DNA of 64,000 nt from Lepas anatifera (Eukaryota > Arthropoda > Thecostraca > Lepadidae): the NCBI GenBank assembly GCA_034440635.1, contig JAOTON010002075.1, positions 1,459,501-1,523,500 of the forward strand, read 5' to 3'. Shown piece by piece: positions 21,146 to 31,770 of this stretch (the stretch's first letter is position 1; the number at the start of each line of letters is the position of its first letter). Position numbers and translations under genes: made by a program. The notes below the pieces were generated by a model. That model was not told the origin of the DNA and searched no databases. It worked only from the letters and a program-made list of their open reading frames with translations.

Positions 21146-22260
21146 AAGAGCCCAGGCGGTGTCGGGTTGAGGCAATAATCACACAGCCGGAGGGCGGTTG
21201 GTGCGGCCTTCGCCGGTGGCGTGTGACCTGTAACCAGGCGGGCGGGCCAGCGCTGTGTTTGCTCTGGCCGCCGCCCAGCCCGCCCCGTCGCGCTGCGCCG
21301 TCAGCCGGCGTCGGGCCTGCCCCGCGCCCGCCGAACCCCCGCCGACGCCGCAGACCAGCTCAACACCGCTCTTGACTCAGTCTCCCCACCTGTTTGTCGG
21401 CGTCAACAGGGGGGCCATGTGGCAGCGGCGGCAGCGGCGTCCGCGCTGTCCCAGATACACGGGCTGCCAGCTCTCTGGCCGGAGAATGACTGCCAGGTAT
21501 GCGGAGCGGGCCGCTGCCCGGCAAGTTGAAACGGAGGTTGCTGCTGCCACTGTCTGTAGCCAGTGAACACGTTCTGGAAACATTGCAATGCTGCTCTTTT
21601 CACAATTGTTACACAATCGTGTAACACGCACACCGGCACCGTGCTCTTTAACAAAAGCCGGTGTTACACATCTCGTGTGACTCGCGTGCTAGCGCCGGGC
21701 TCGGCGAAAAAAGCCGGTTTACTTACAAGGGAATCCGGGTGCCATTTCCTGCTTTTACCCTCCATTGAAGTTAGGGGGGGGCAACTGGGTACAAAATCAT
21801 GAAAAATATTTTTAAGGAAATGGGTAAAAATGGGGAGGCTTGGGCGGCTATTTTCCGGGTTTCCCCCCCGACCCGCCAGTGCTCCGCCGCAGTGCAACAG
21901 AGCTGTCGCCCCAGATGAAGTGTTGTCGCCTACTGAAAAGCTCACACAAGTTAGGGGAGTGGAGAGAACTGTGAGGGATAGATAGCGCTCAGCCTGCAGC
22001 GCGTCCTCCAGTCACGCTGGGAGTCTACCGGCAAGTGGGGGTGGCCATTCCTGTCTTCAGGGTCTGTGCCGTGCTAATTTACAAAATAAGCGACGGAAAC
22101 TTCGCAATGATTTCAATTATTTCTGGATTTCACTTCATCGGCATAAATCCCGGACCCAATAGCTTGTCCCCGAGTATAGTCCTAACATCGGCATCGGAGG
22201 TACATCTTGCCCATTGACACCTTCTCGATATTCTCCGGATAACCTCCCTCTCCTCGGCAG
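21146..22260. other. GC-rich DNA and intron upstream of the RGK exon
   Basis: CpG-rich to about 21560, with Pro/Arg/Ala-rich ORFs on both strands that look compositional. A pyrimidine tract (CCTCCCTCTCCTCGGCAG) ends at 22260 and forms the acceptor of the next exon. Confidence 0.5.
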
Positions 22261-22529
22261 ATGGCATGTCGCTCGCACTCTCTTACAACGCCAAGTTCAT
22301 CGAGATATCAGTGGGCATGAACCACAACTGTGACGAGCTGCTGGTCGGCGTGCTACACCAGGTGCGACTGAAGCGGGGCAGTTACGAGCCTGAGCAGAAG
22401 GAGCACACATGGACGCGCAACAAAGGCATCGTCCGCGCCAGCCGCAAGGTCAAGCGCACCTTCACCAAAATATTCGGCAAGGAGGACACAAGACTGCGCA
22501 ACGTCACAAACTTTCGCGTTCACAACTGA
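22261..22529 (+). CDS. terminal exon of an RGK-family small GTPase
   Basis: After the acceptor at 22259-22260 the frame reads GMSLALSYNAKFIEISVGMN, then HNCDELLVGVLHQVRLKRGS, and ends in a basic tail (RASRKVKRTFTKIFGKE) before TGA 22527-22529. CKFIE-S..L.HN.DELL.G...Q+RL is the G5 region and last helix of the Rad/Gem/Kir/Rem subfamily. The long basic C-terminus without a prenylation CAAX box is typical of the subfamily. RGK proteins bind calmodulin and inhibit high-voltage-activated calcium channels at the membrane. The nucleotide-binding motifs (P-loop, DxxG, NKxD) must lie in upstream exons that I did not find in this window. The ATG at 22266 is internal, not a start. Confidence 0.8.
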
Positions 22530-23032
22530 CGTCATCGAGTACGCACCAGTGACATCCTATGCCCCATGGTCTACAATGATGCAGTGGGATTCGACCTGGC
22601 CTCCGCCCTAACCAACGGTGCCACTTATCAGCGCGCGCCAGAGGCAGGACCCGGACTTCACATCGACAATGTAGACCATGTCTTGCGGTGTGGTTATTTA
22701 GCATGTTTCCGACTTTAAAAACAGGGTGTGGTATGGAGTCGGCACTGAGAACTTGCGAGTCACACCCAACGATCGCCAGCTAGCCAAAACGAGGCGCCTA
22801 CAGTTGCATCGTCGCGTGCAGAAGCCAATTTTCTCTTATCCTAGTGATAACAAACGGGCCCGCGACTGGCTGTTGGGAGCGCAGTGATGGTCCAGAGCGG
22901 TGGAGGAGTTCCACTGAACGGGCTGAGAGTGGAGGTGAAGTGGTGATCATAACCATTTTGGCGGAGAACAGCCGGCTATTAGAGCCCATGCTGGGCTGCA
23001 GCTGGAGCGCCTGGGGCGTGCGTGCGCGCGCG

Positions 23033-23065
<33 letters not shown>

Positions 23066-23690
23066 AAGTGTTCGGCAGCCAGCCAGAGGGACGGTCTGCC
23101 CCCAGAACTTAAGGCTTCTGCAGTTGCAGATCACGCGCAGGAGAGTATCACAAAAGATCGAGTGAACAGGACCTGACTGCGCGCACTGTGCCCACGTGTG
23201 AGAACTTCATATACCTGTTCAGAAACCAATTCTGGACATTCTAAACCAGTGGCAGATCCAGGACTTCATTTGGGGGGGCTAGGGAGCTCGAGCCTCCCTC
23301 ACCCTTATCAGCTTCTGACTTTGCAACTATTTTAGGCACTCCGACATTTGGGGAAGGGGGCTTGAGCCCCCCTTGTGTCCGCCACTGTGTTTAAGATATT
23401 CTGAAGCGTGGAAGATTGGTTTAGCCCTACACTTGAAGCCCGCAAAAAGTATCCGTGTGTTTCAGGCCTGAACCGCTCGACGGCCGAGCTTTTGGCAGCC
23501 AGTGAAGTGTTCCAGGCGAACGTGCAATCTTCCAAACATGTGGGCCGAACGTGACGTGAGCCAGTAGAAGTAGATTTGGTACCACTGCATGAATCAAAAT
23601 TACTGTCACGCCACTTCTGTGCCCACTAACGACGGCTGTGGAGTGTCAGCGACTGTAGACGTCACTGAGCTGTGTTTTCACACGATCCAA
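22530..23690 (+). other. 3' flank, probable UTR, of the RGK exon
   Basis: No further coding match. It holds a (GT)n run at about 23033-23060 and the hAT-like MITE at 23247. I saw no clear polyadenylation signal, so the transcript end is unknown. Confidence 0.4.
23247..23387. mobile_element. short hAT-type MITE
   Basis: Ends CAGTGGCAGATCCAGGA and TGTCCGCCACTG are inverted with mismatches and match the CA..GGCGGATCCAG terminus of the element at 9125. The expected 8-bp flanks (TTCTAAAC and TGTTTAAG) agree only weakly, so this copy is old. Confidence 0.55.
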
Positions 23691-26600
23691 GCAGGGTGCA
23701 GTGTCGTGGCACACATCCCAGGGCACGTGTAAGCAGGGTGCAGTGTCGTGGCACACATCCCAGGGCACGTGTAAGCAGGGTGCAGTGTCGTGGCACACAT
23801 CCCAGGGCGCGTGTAAGCAGGGTGCAGTGTCGTGGCACACATCCCAGGGCACGTGTAAGCAGGGTGCAGTGTCGTGGTACACATCCCAGGGCGCGTGTAA
23901 GCAGGGTGCAGTGTCGTGGCACACATCCCAGGGCGCGTGTAAGCAGGGTGCAGTGTCGTGGCACACATCCCAGCGCGCTTGTAAGCAGGGTGCAGTGTCG
24001 TGGCACACATCCCAGGGCACGTGTAAGCAGGGTGCAGTGTCGTGGCACACATCCCAGGGCACGTGTAAGCAGGGTGCAGTGTCGTGGCACACATCCCAGG
24101 GCGCGTGTAAGCAGGGTGCAGTGTCGTGGCACACATCCCAGGGCACGTGTAAGCAGGGTGCAGTGTCGTGGTACACATCCCAGGGCACGTGTAAGCAGGG
24201 TGCAGTGTCGTGGCACACATCCCAGGGCACGTGTAAGCAGGGTGCAGCGTCGTGGCACACATCCCAGGGCACGTGTAAGCAGGGTGCAGTGTCGTGGCAC
24301 ACATCCCAGGGCACGTGTAAGCAGGGTGCAGTGTCGTGGCACACATCCCAGGGCACGTGTAAGCAGGGTGCAGTGTCGTGGCACACATCCCAGGGCACGT
24401 GTAAGCAGGGTGCAGTGTCGTGGCACACATCCCAGGGCACGTGTAAGCAGGGTGCAGTGTCGTGGCACATATCCCAGGGCACGTGTAAGCAGGGTGCAGT
24501 GTCGTGGCACACATCCCAGGGCACGTGTAAGCAGGGTGCAGTGTCGTGGCACACATCCCAGGCGTGTCTAAGCAAGGTGCAGTGTCGTGGTACACATCCC
24601 AGGGCACGTGTAAGCAGGGTGCAGTGTCGTGGTACACATCCCAGGGCACGTGTAAGCAGGGTGCAGTGTCGTGGCACACATCCCAGGGCACGTGTAAGCA
24701 GGGTGCAGTGTCGTGGTACACATCCCAGGGCACGTGTAAGCAGGGTGCAGTGTCGTGGCACATATCCCAGGGAACGTGTAAGCAGGGTGCAGTGTCGTGG
24801 CACACATCCCAGCGCGCTTGTAAGCAGGGTGCAGCGTCGTGGTACACATCCCAGGGCACGTGTAAGCAGGGTGCAGTGTCGTGGCACACATCCCAGGGCA
24901 CGTGTAAGCAGGGTGCAGTGTCGTGGTACACATCCCAGGGCACGTGTAAGCAGGGTGCAGTGTCGTGGCACATATCCCAGGGAACGTGTAAGCAGGGTGC
25001 AGTGTCGTGGCACACATCCCAGGGCACGTGTAAGCAGGGTGCAGTGTCGTGGCACACATCCCAGGGCACGTGTAAGCAGGGTGCAGTGTCGTGGCACACA
25101 TCCCAGGCGTGTCTAAGCAAGGTGCAGTGTCGTGGTACACATCCCAGGGCACGTGTAAGCAGGGTGCAGTGTCGTGGTACACATCCCAGGGCACGTGTAA
25201 GCAGGGTGCAGTGTCGTGGCACACATCCCAGGGCACGTGTAAGCAGGGTGCAGTGTCGTGGTACACATCCCAGGGCACGTGTAAGCAGGGTGCAGTGTCG
25301 TGGCACATATCCCAGGGAACGTGTAAGCAGGGTGCAGTGTCGTGGCACACATCCCAGCGCGCTTGTAAGCAGGGTGCAGCGTCGTGGTACACATCCCAGG
25401 GCACGTGTAAGCAGGGTGCAGTGTCGTGGCACACATCCCAGGGCACGTGTAAGCAGGGTGCAGTGTCGTGGTACACATCCCAGGGCACGTGTAAGCAGGG
25501 TGCAGTGTCGTGGCACATATCCCAGGGAACGTGTAAGCAGGGTGCAGTGTCGTGGCACACATCCCAGGGCACGTGTAAGCAGGGTGCAGTGTCGTGGCAC
25601 ACATCCCAGGGCACGTGTAAGCAGGGTGCAGTGTCGTGGCACACATCCCAGGGCGCTTGTAAGCAGGGTGCAGTGTCGTGGCACACATCCCAGGGCACGT
25701 GTAAGCAGGGTGCAGTGTCGTGGCACATATCCCAGGGAACGTGTAAGCAGGGTGCAGTGTCGTGGCACACATCCCAGGGCACGTGTAAGCAGGGTGCAGT
25801 GTCGTGGCACACATCCCAGGCGTGTCTAAGCAAGGTGCAGTGTCGTGGTACACATCCCAGGGCACGTGTAAGCAGGGTGCAGTGTCGTGGTACACATCCC
25901 AGGGCACGTGTAAGCAGGGTGCAGTGTCGTGGCACATATCCCAGGGAACGTGTAAGCAGGGTGCAGTGTCGTGGCACACATCCCAGGGCACGTGTAAGCA
26001 GGGTGCAGTGTCGTGGCACACATCCCAGGGCACGTGTAAGCAGGGTGCAGTGTCGTGGCACACATCCCAGGCGTGTCTAAGCAAGGTGCAGTGTCGTGGT
26101 ACACATCCCAGGGCACGTGTAAGCAGGGTGCAGTGTCGTGGTACACATCCCAGGGCACGTGTAAGCAGGGTGCAGTGTCGTGGCACACATCCCAGGGCAC
26201 GTGTAAGCAGGGTGCAGTGTCGTGGTACACATCCCAGGGCACGTGTAAGCAGGGTGCAGTGTCGTGGCACATATCCCAGGGAACGTGTAAGCAGGGTGCA
26301 GTGTCGTGGCACACATCCCAGCGCGCTTGTAAGCAGGGTGCAGCGTCGTGGTACACATCCCAGGGCACGTGTAAGCAGGGTGCAGTGTCGTGGCACACAT
26401 CCCAGGGCACGTGTAAGCAGGGTGCAGTGTTGTGGTACACATCCCAGGGCACGTGTAAGCAGGGTGCAGTGTCGTGGCACATATCCCAGGGAACGTGTAA
26501 GCAGGGTGCAGTGTCGTGGCACACATCCCAGGGCACGTGTAAGCAGGGTGCAGTGTCGTGGCACACATCCCAGGGCACGTGTAAGCAGGGTGCAGTGTCG

Positions 26601-27499
26601 TGGCACACATCCCAGGGCGCTTGTAAGCAGGGTGCAGTGTCGTGGCACACATCCCAGGGCACGTGTAAGCAGGGTGCAGTGTCGTGGCACATATCCCAGG
26701 GAACGTGTAAGCAGGGTGCAGTGTCGTGGCACACATCCCAGGGCACGTGTAAGCAGGGTGCAGTGTCGTGGCACACATCCCAGGGCACGTGTAAGCAGGG
26801 TGCAGTGTCGTGGCACACATCCCAGGGAACGTGTAAGCAGGGTGCAGTGTCGTGGTACACATCCCAGGGCACGTGTAAGCAGGGTGCAGTGTCGTGGCAC
26901 ACATCCCCGGCACGTGTAAGCAGGGTGCAGTGTCGTGGCACACATCCCAGGGCGCGTGTAAGCAGGGTGCAGTGTCGTGGCACACATCCCCGGCACGTGT
27001 AAGCAGGGTGCAGTGTCGTGGCACACATCCCAGGGAACGTGTAAGCAGGGTGCAGTGTCGTGGCACACATCCCAGGGAACGTGTAAGCAGGGTGCAGTGT
27101 CGTGGTACACATCCCAGGGCACGTGTAAGCAGGGTGCAGTGTCGTGGCACACATCCCCGGCACGTGTAAGCAGGGTGCAGTGTCGTGGCACACATCCCAG
27201 GGCGCGTGTAAGCAGGGTGCAGTGTCGTGGCACACATCCCCGGCACGTGTAAGCAGGGTGCAGTGTCGTGGCACACATCCCAGGGAACGTGTAAGCAGGG
27301 TGCAGTGTCGTGGTACACATCCCAGGGCACGTGTAAGCGGGGTGCAGTGTCGTGGCACACATCCCCGGCACGTGTAAGCAGGGTGCAGTGTCGTGGCACA
27401 CATCCCAGGGCGCGTGTAAGCGGGGTGCAGTGTCGTGGCACACATCCCCGGCACGTGTAAGCAGGGTGCAGTGTCGTGGTACACATCCCAGGGCACGTG
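23691..27499. repeat. 42-bp minisatellite, about 90 units, most with an E-box
   Basis: The unit runs GCAGGGTGCAGTGTCGTGGC, then ACACATCCCAGGGCACGTGT, then AA. Variants change GCACGT to GCGCGT, GAACGT or GCGCTT, and CACACA to TACACA or CATATC. A 41-bp variant (CAGGCGTGTCTAAGCAAGG) recurs at about 24563, 25108, 25821 and 26072, spaced by 13, 17 and 6 units. A CCCCGGCACGTG variant marks the right end. Because 42 is a multiple of 3 the array is open in several frames on both strands, but there is no codon bias or start context. Confidence 0.95.
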
Positions 27500-28070
27500 C
27501 TCCTGATAAGCTGCTGCCGCTGCCTGCCAGAATCGCCAGTACTTCCCAAATGCAGGAAAACGACCATTTTTGGTGCCGTTTTCCTTCATTAGTAAGCGAC
27601 AGATGGGACAGGCTTTTAAGCAGGGAGAAGAATGATTCGCACATCGTTGATGCGACCATCATAGAAAGGTGGCATACAGCTGAAAGGCTATTTCAACCAT
27701 TTTCATAATTTCTTGGGACGTCAAATACATGAGCCTGTTGTAGCCCCTGGTGTTTCCGCATTCCCAGCAGAAAAATATCCAGAGAAAGGAGTAAATATTT
27801 ATTTATGCCTTGAGGTCCTGGTTTGGCCTTACGCAATGGTAGAAAATCATTCTGGTTTATTAATCTTGGCCTTATTTGTTGCTAACTCTAAAGAAAAGCA
27901 AAGGATTCACGTAGAAATCCTGGTACAGGTAACATCAGTTTGTTGATAAAATTTCAAAATTATTAATTGTGAAACACCTTTTAAAGACCACCCAAGACTA
28001 CAACGCATATGAAGCCACGACCTCTTGCTGTGTTCCGTGGCACATATTGACCCTGAGCAGAGGATCGGTA
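27500..28070. other. no recognised gene
   Basis: A short - strand frame (27662 to the array edge) reads MMVASTMCESFFSLLKSLSH and merges into the minisatellite. No family recognised. Confidence 0.4.
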
Positions 28071-28074
28071 TTAA

Positions 28075-29038
28075 CACGCGCATTGACGGGGGGCGGGTAC
28101 CCGCCGCCCTCGGGTTTTTCGGAGATAGCAGAAAAACGGGGGGGCGTAGCGCCGCCGTACTTGGCAAACCTTTTTCCCTTATTATTTTTAAAACTTTTGT
28201 GAAAATTTTAAGGTTAGGTCATGTCAGGTCAGGTCACCAGTACAGGTCAAGTGAACCGACTTCAAAAAAGTTTAAGATAGCATAAGTCGGAGCAGGGTGA
28301 ACTTATCCGCTTGAAACTCATATCACATAATAGCCCCACCGAGTTCCCTAAAATATGTTCCGGTATTTTTGATATCGATGACCTAAGGTCAGGTACGAGG
28401 CATGACCTCTCCATTGGAAATACATGGGAAAAATGGTTTTTACGGAATAACTCAGTAACGGATGGTGATAGAGCATTTATTTTAGCTGCATTAGACTCGC
28501 CTGGGCTTTGCGGTTCTAATGATATGCATTTTATATAATTTGACCTTGACCTGACCTCAGGTCAGGTCAAATCCTTGATTTGACCTAGCAAGGTCAAATT
28601 ATATATCATTCGATTCGGCTTGCTGAGAGGATTCATATAGTTGTTGTTGTTGTTGTTGTTGTTGTTTTGCTCTATCTTTACTTGTTCAGATGTAATGGCC
28701 GAAAAACTGAATTTACATGTTATCCCTATGACGGCATGTTTTGACCTTTCGTGACCTTAAATGTGACCTGACAAAAAATGGTAAAAATTTTTTCGATGGA
28801 GAAGTGGATGGGCAGCCCAACGCCGTTTACCGTTTTCGCTACCTACCGTGGTTCTCGAGATCTTAGGGGGGGGGCGGGAACCCGCCCCCCGTCAATGCGA
28901 AGGTGGCTCAGACCCCCGTCAATGCGAAGGTGGCTCAGACCCCCGTCAATGCGAAGGTGGCTCAGACCCCCGTCAATGCGAAGGTGGCTCAGACCCCCGT
29001 CAATGCGAAGGTGGCTCAGACCCCCGTCAATGCGCGTG
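28075..29038. mobile_element. TTAA-type MITE, copy A
   Basis: The left end CACGCGCATTGACGGGGGGC follows TTAA (28071-28074). The right end CCCCCGTCAATGCGCGTG is followed by TAAA. Near the left end is a GGCGTAGCGCCGCC hairpin. The interior has many AGGTCA/TGACCT words and a (TTG)n run near 28640. No ORF of note. TTAA targets are used by piggyBac and Kolobok, but the CACGCG terminus is unlike both, so the superfamily is open. Confidence 0.8.
28885..29035. repeat. 27-bp subterminal tandem, about six units
   Basis: Unit CCCCCGTCAATGCGAAGGTG then GCTCAGA, repeated from the right end of MITE copy A inward. The other copies have one or two units. Confidence 0.9.
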
Positions 29039-29042
29039 TAAA

Positions 29043-30297
29043 GAAAACCCTCCAAAAAGTTGTTACCAGCATCAAGTTTTTCAACAGCAGCATCAACATC
29101 GTGGGAGTCTGCTGACGGGTCTATAATGGGACATGCCTCCCACACTTTCTAAATACCGAATATGGGACGGCTTTACGATCCTGTAGCTTTTCTCATATAC
29201 TGCATAGTTCACGCAGCCGTGGCAATTAAAAGCAAACACTCTTTCACATTCCTAGCTTGCGAGTGTATTGGGTCTATAGGTCGCTTTCGGCGCCCAACTC
29301 TACCGCCCCTATCGTTATGATAACATTTCAAGTGCTACTTATACGTTTAACTTAGACCATGTCGTATGTAAAAGCCAATACAAAATGGTTTGCATAAAAT
29401 ACCTTAAATATGAAAGGGTTACTACAAAAGTGACACTACCGAACACCTTTTTAAGTTTCCCAGCTCGTCCCATCAAACATTATTGACACGATTGGGCCAG
29501 AAACAGCCAAAAAGAATATGACGTTTAAATTTATACTAAAGATTAGTTATGGATAAAATGGCCAAAAGTTTCAAGGACAAACCTCTTTTTTGGTGGCTAA
29601 AAAAGTACATAAGTTATATTGACGCGAGACACCAGTAAAGGCTGCAAACGATCAAACATTCAAACCATATCTTAACTATAGCAATCTGTAAAAAATATGG
29701 TTTGAATTTTTGATCGTTTAAGAGTATTTTCAGGTGCCTCGTGTCAAAATAACTTCAGTCATTTTTTAGCCATTGTAAAAGAGGTTTTGTCGTTGAAACG
29801 TTTGACTATTTTATCTATAATTAAACTTTAATAGAAACTTAAGGTTCAAATTCGGTTTGACTGTTTGTGGTCCAATCATGTTGTCCCAATCCTCACATTT
29901 CTGACACGCACCAAGCTGCGCTTGTATCCTTTCTGTTGTGGGAGTCTCCCACTCATCCCACTCGTCGGGTACCCCAGACCCTTGGGCGGAGGGCAGTGAA
30001 GCAATGTCATATTCACTTCATTTAGGCATTCTGGACCCTCGTCCCGGCATGCCTCCCATGACAACAATAGAAGGGCGCGGCACATCCTGTCAGACACACT
30101 ACACGTTTCCCATACTTTCTGGAGAGCCAGCCCGCTTGTTTTATTTTAAGAGGAAACTCTCTTTGAACCCTTGGAAGCCAACTTTTATTTCCCTTTGAAT
30201 CCCCAGAGGACATTGCATTTATGTTTTTCCACACCATGTAGTGGGAATATTTTTCTGAACCTGAGCCTGAGGGAGGGGAGGAAAGCCTTATTTTACC
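29043..30297. other. no recognised feature
   Basis: Two imperfect inverted blocks surround ACCATATCTTAAC near 29650-29720 (CAAACCATA against TATGGTTTG). No coding match. Confidence 0.4.
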
Positions 30298-30301
30298 TTA
30301 A

Positions 30302-31137
30302 CACGCGCATTGACGGGTGGGGGGCGGACGTACTCGCCCTCCACCAGGTTATTCAGAGATAGCATGAAAACGGCGGCGCATAGCGCCGCCGTACTTGAAA
30401 TACCTTTTCCATCATCATTTTTACTTTTGTTAAAATTTAAAGGTTAGGTCATCTCAGGTCAGGTCACCAGTACAGGTCAAGTGACCTGACCTAAAAAAAG
30501 TTTAAGATAGTATAAATCGGAACAGGGTAAACTTATCCAATTGAAACTCATATCATATAATTTGCCCACCGAGTTCTCTAAAATATGTTCCGGTATTTTT
30601 GTCGATGATCTAAGGTCAGGTACGAGCCATGACCATTGGAAATACATGGGAAAATTGTTTTAACTAAATAACATTGTAACGGGCGGTGATAGAGCGTTTA
30701 TTTTAGCTGCATTAGATTTTCCTTGTCTTTGCAGTTCTAATGATATGCATTGTATATAATTTGACCTTGACCTGACCTCAGGTTAGGTCAAATTCTTGAT
30801 TTGACCTGGAAAGGTCATATTATACATCATTCGATTTGGCTTGCTGCGAAGATTCCAATGGTCTAAATTGTTTTTCTCTATCTTTACTTGTTCAGGTGCA
30901 ATGACCGAAAACCTTCATTTACATCTTAACCCTATGACGACATATTTTGACCTCTAGTGACCTTAAATGAGACCTGAAAAAATGGTTCAAATATTTTCGA
31001 TGGAGACGTGGATGGGCTAACCAACGCCGCTTACCGTTTTTCGCTACTTAGCGTGGTTCCGAGATCTTAGTGGGGGTACCCGCCCCCCCGTCAAACCGTC
31101 AAAGCGAAGGTGGCTCAGACCTTCGTCAATGCGCGTG
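30302..31137. mobile_element. TTAA-type MITE, copy B
   Basis: TTAA (30298-30301) precedes CACGCGCATTGACGGGTGG. The right end CGTCAATGCGCGTG is followed by TCAA, one change from TTAA. The interior matches copies A and C in order, including TACAGGTCAAGTGACCTGAC and the CGGCGGCGCATAGCGCCGCC hairpin. Confidence 0.8.
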
Positions 31138-31632
31138 TCAACACCACCCCATGCCCCAGGCGTCAGTGCCGTTTGCTTCCGCAGGTAGTGTATGTGCGGG
31201 TGGTGGTGGGTAAGGAGGCGGAATAAGCATTGCGTCACCGTTCGCAGTGGTTGGGAGAAGTGCAGTACTTGCAGTTGCTGTTGCAGACTGCGCTCTCCAG
31301 GTGGCATCGAGGCACACCGCTCTGGACCACGGTCCTGCGCTTTGGCTCGCAGCTCCCCTGCAGATGCGGGTTGTACAGTTCCTCTCATAAGTTCTGTTCC
31401 GTCGTCCGATCTGGGTGGTTATAGAGTCCCATACTCAGTTATCACCGTGATTATGATCACTCAGATGCCCCAAAGCCCCAAAGACGATGATTAGCTATTG
31501 GACTGTCCAAGCACCTGGATGGACGACGGAACGATACCTTACACTGTACGTACAGCCACATGCGGCCGCGGCCCAATGCCTCAGCTGATGCAGCCGGCAC
31601 CACTAACGCTTCCCACCCTCATTTCCGGTAGC

Positions 31633-31770
31633 ATCCTCGGAAAGTTCAGTGATGGCTGGAATTTGACAGTCACCCAGGCTCCTTGGAAAGTTCAGTGATG
31701 GCTGGAATTTGACAGTCACACAGGCTCCTTGGAAAGTTCAGTGATGGCTGGAATTTGACGGTCACACAGG
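31633..31770. repeat. 46-bp tandem triplication
   Basis: Three near-identical units starting CTCCTTGGAAAGTTCAGTGA and ending GTCACACAGG; the first differs at its edge (CTCGG). Confidence 0.9.

Noticed and set aside
22353..22704. - strand ORFs opposite the RGK exon
   Set aside because: They are shadows of the + strand coding sequence, without motifs.
23646..27662. Very long ORFs on both strands (up to 849 codons) through the 42-bp array
   Set aside because: The unit length is a multiple of three and stop-free in several frames on both strands. Composition is identical in every frame class, and breaks coincide with 41-bp units. This is an artefact, not a protein.
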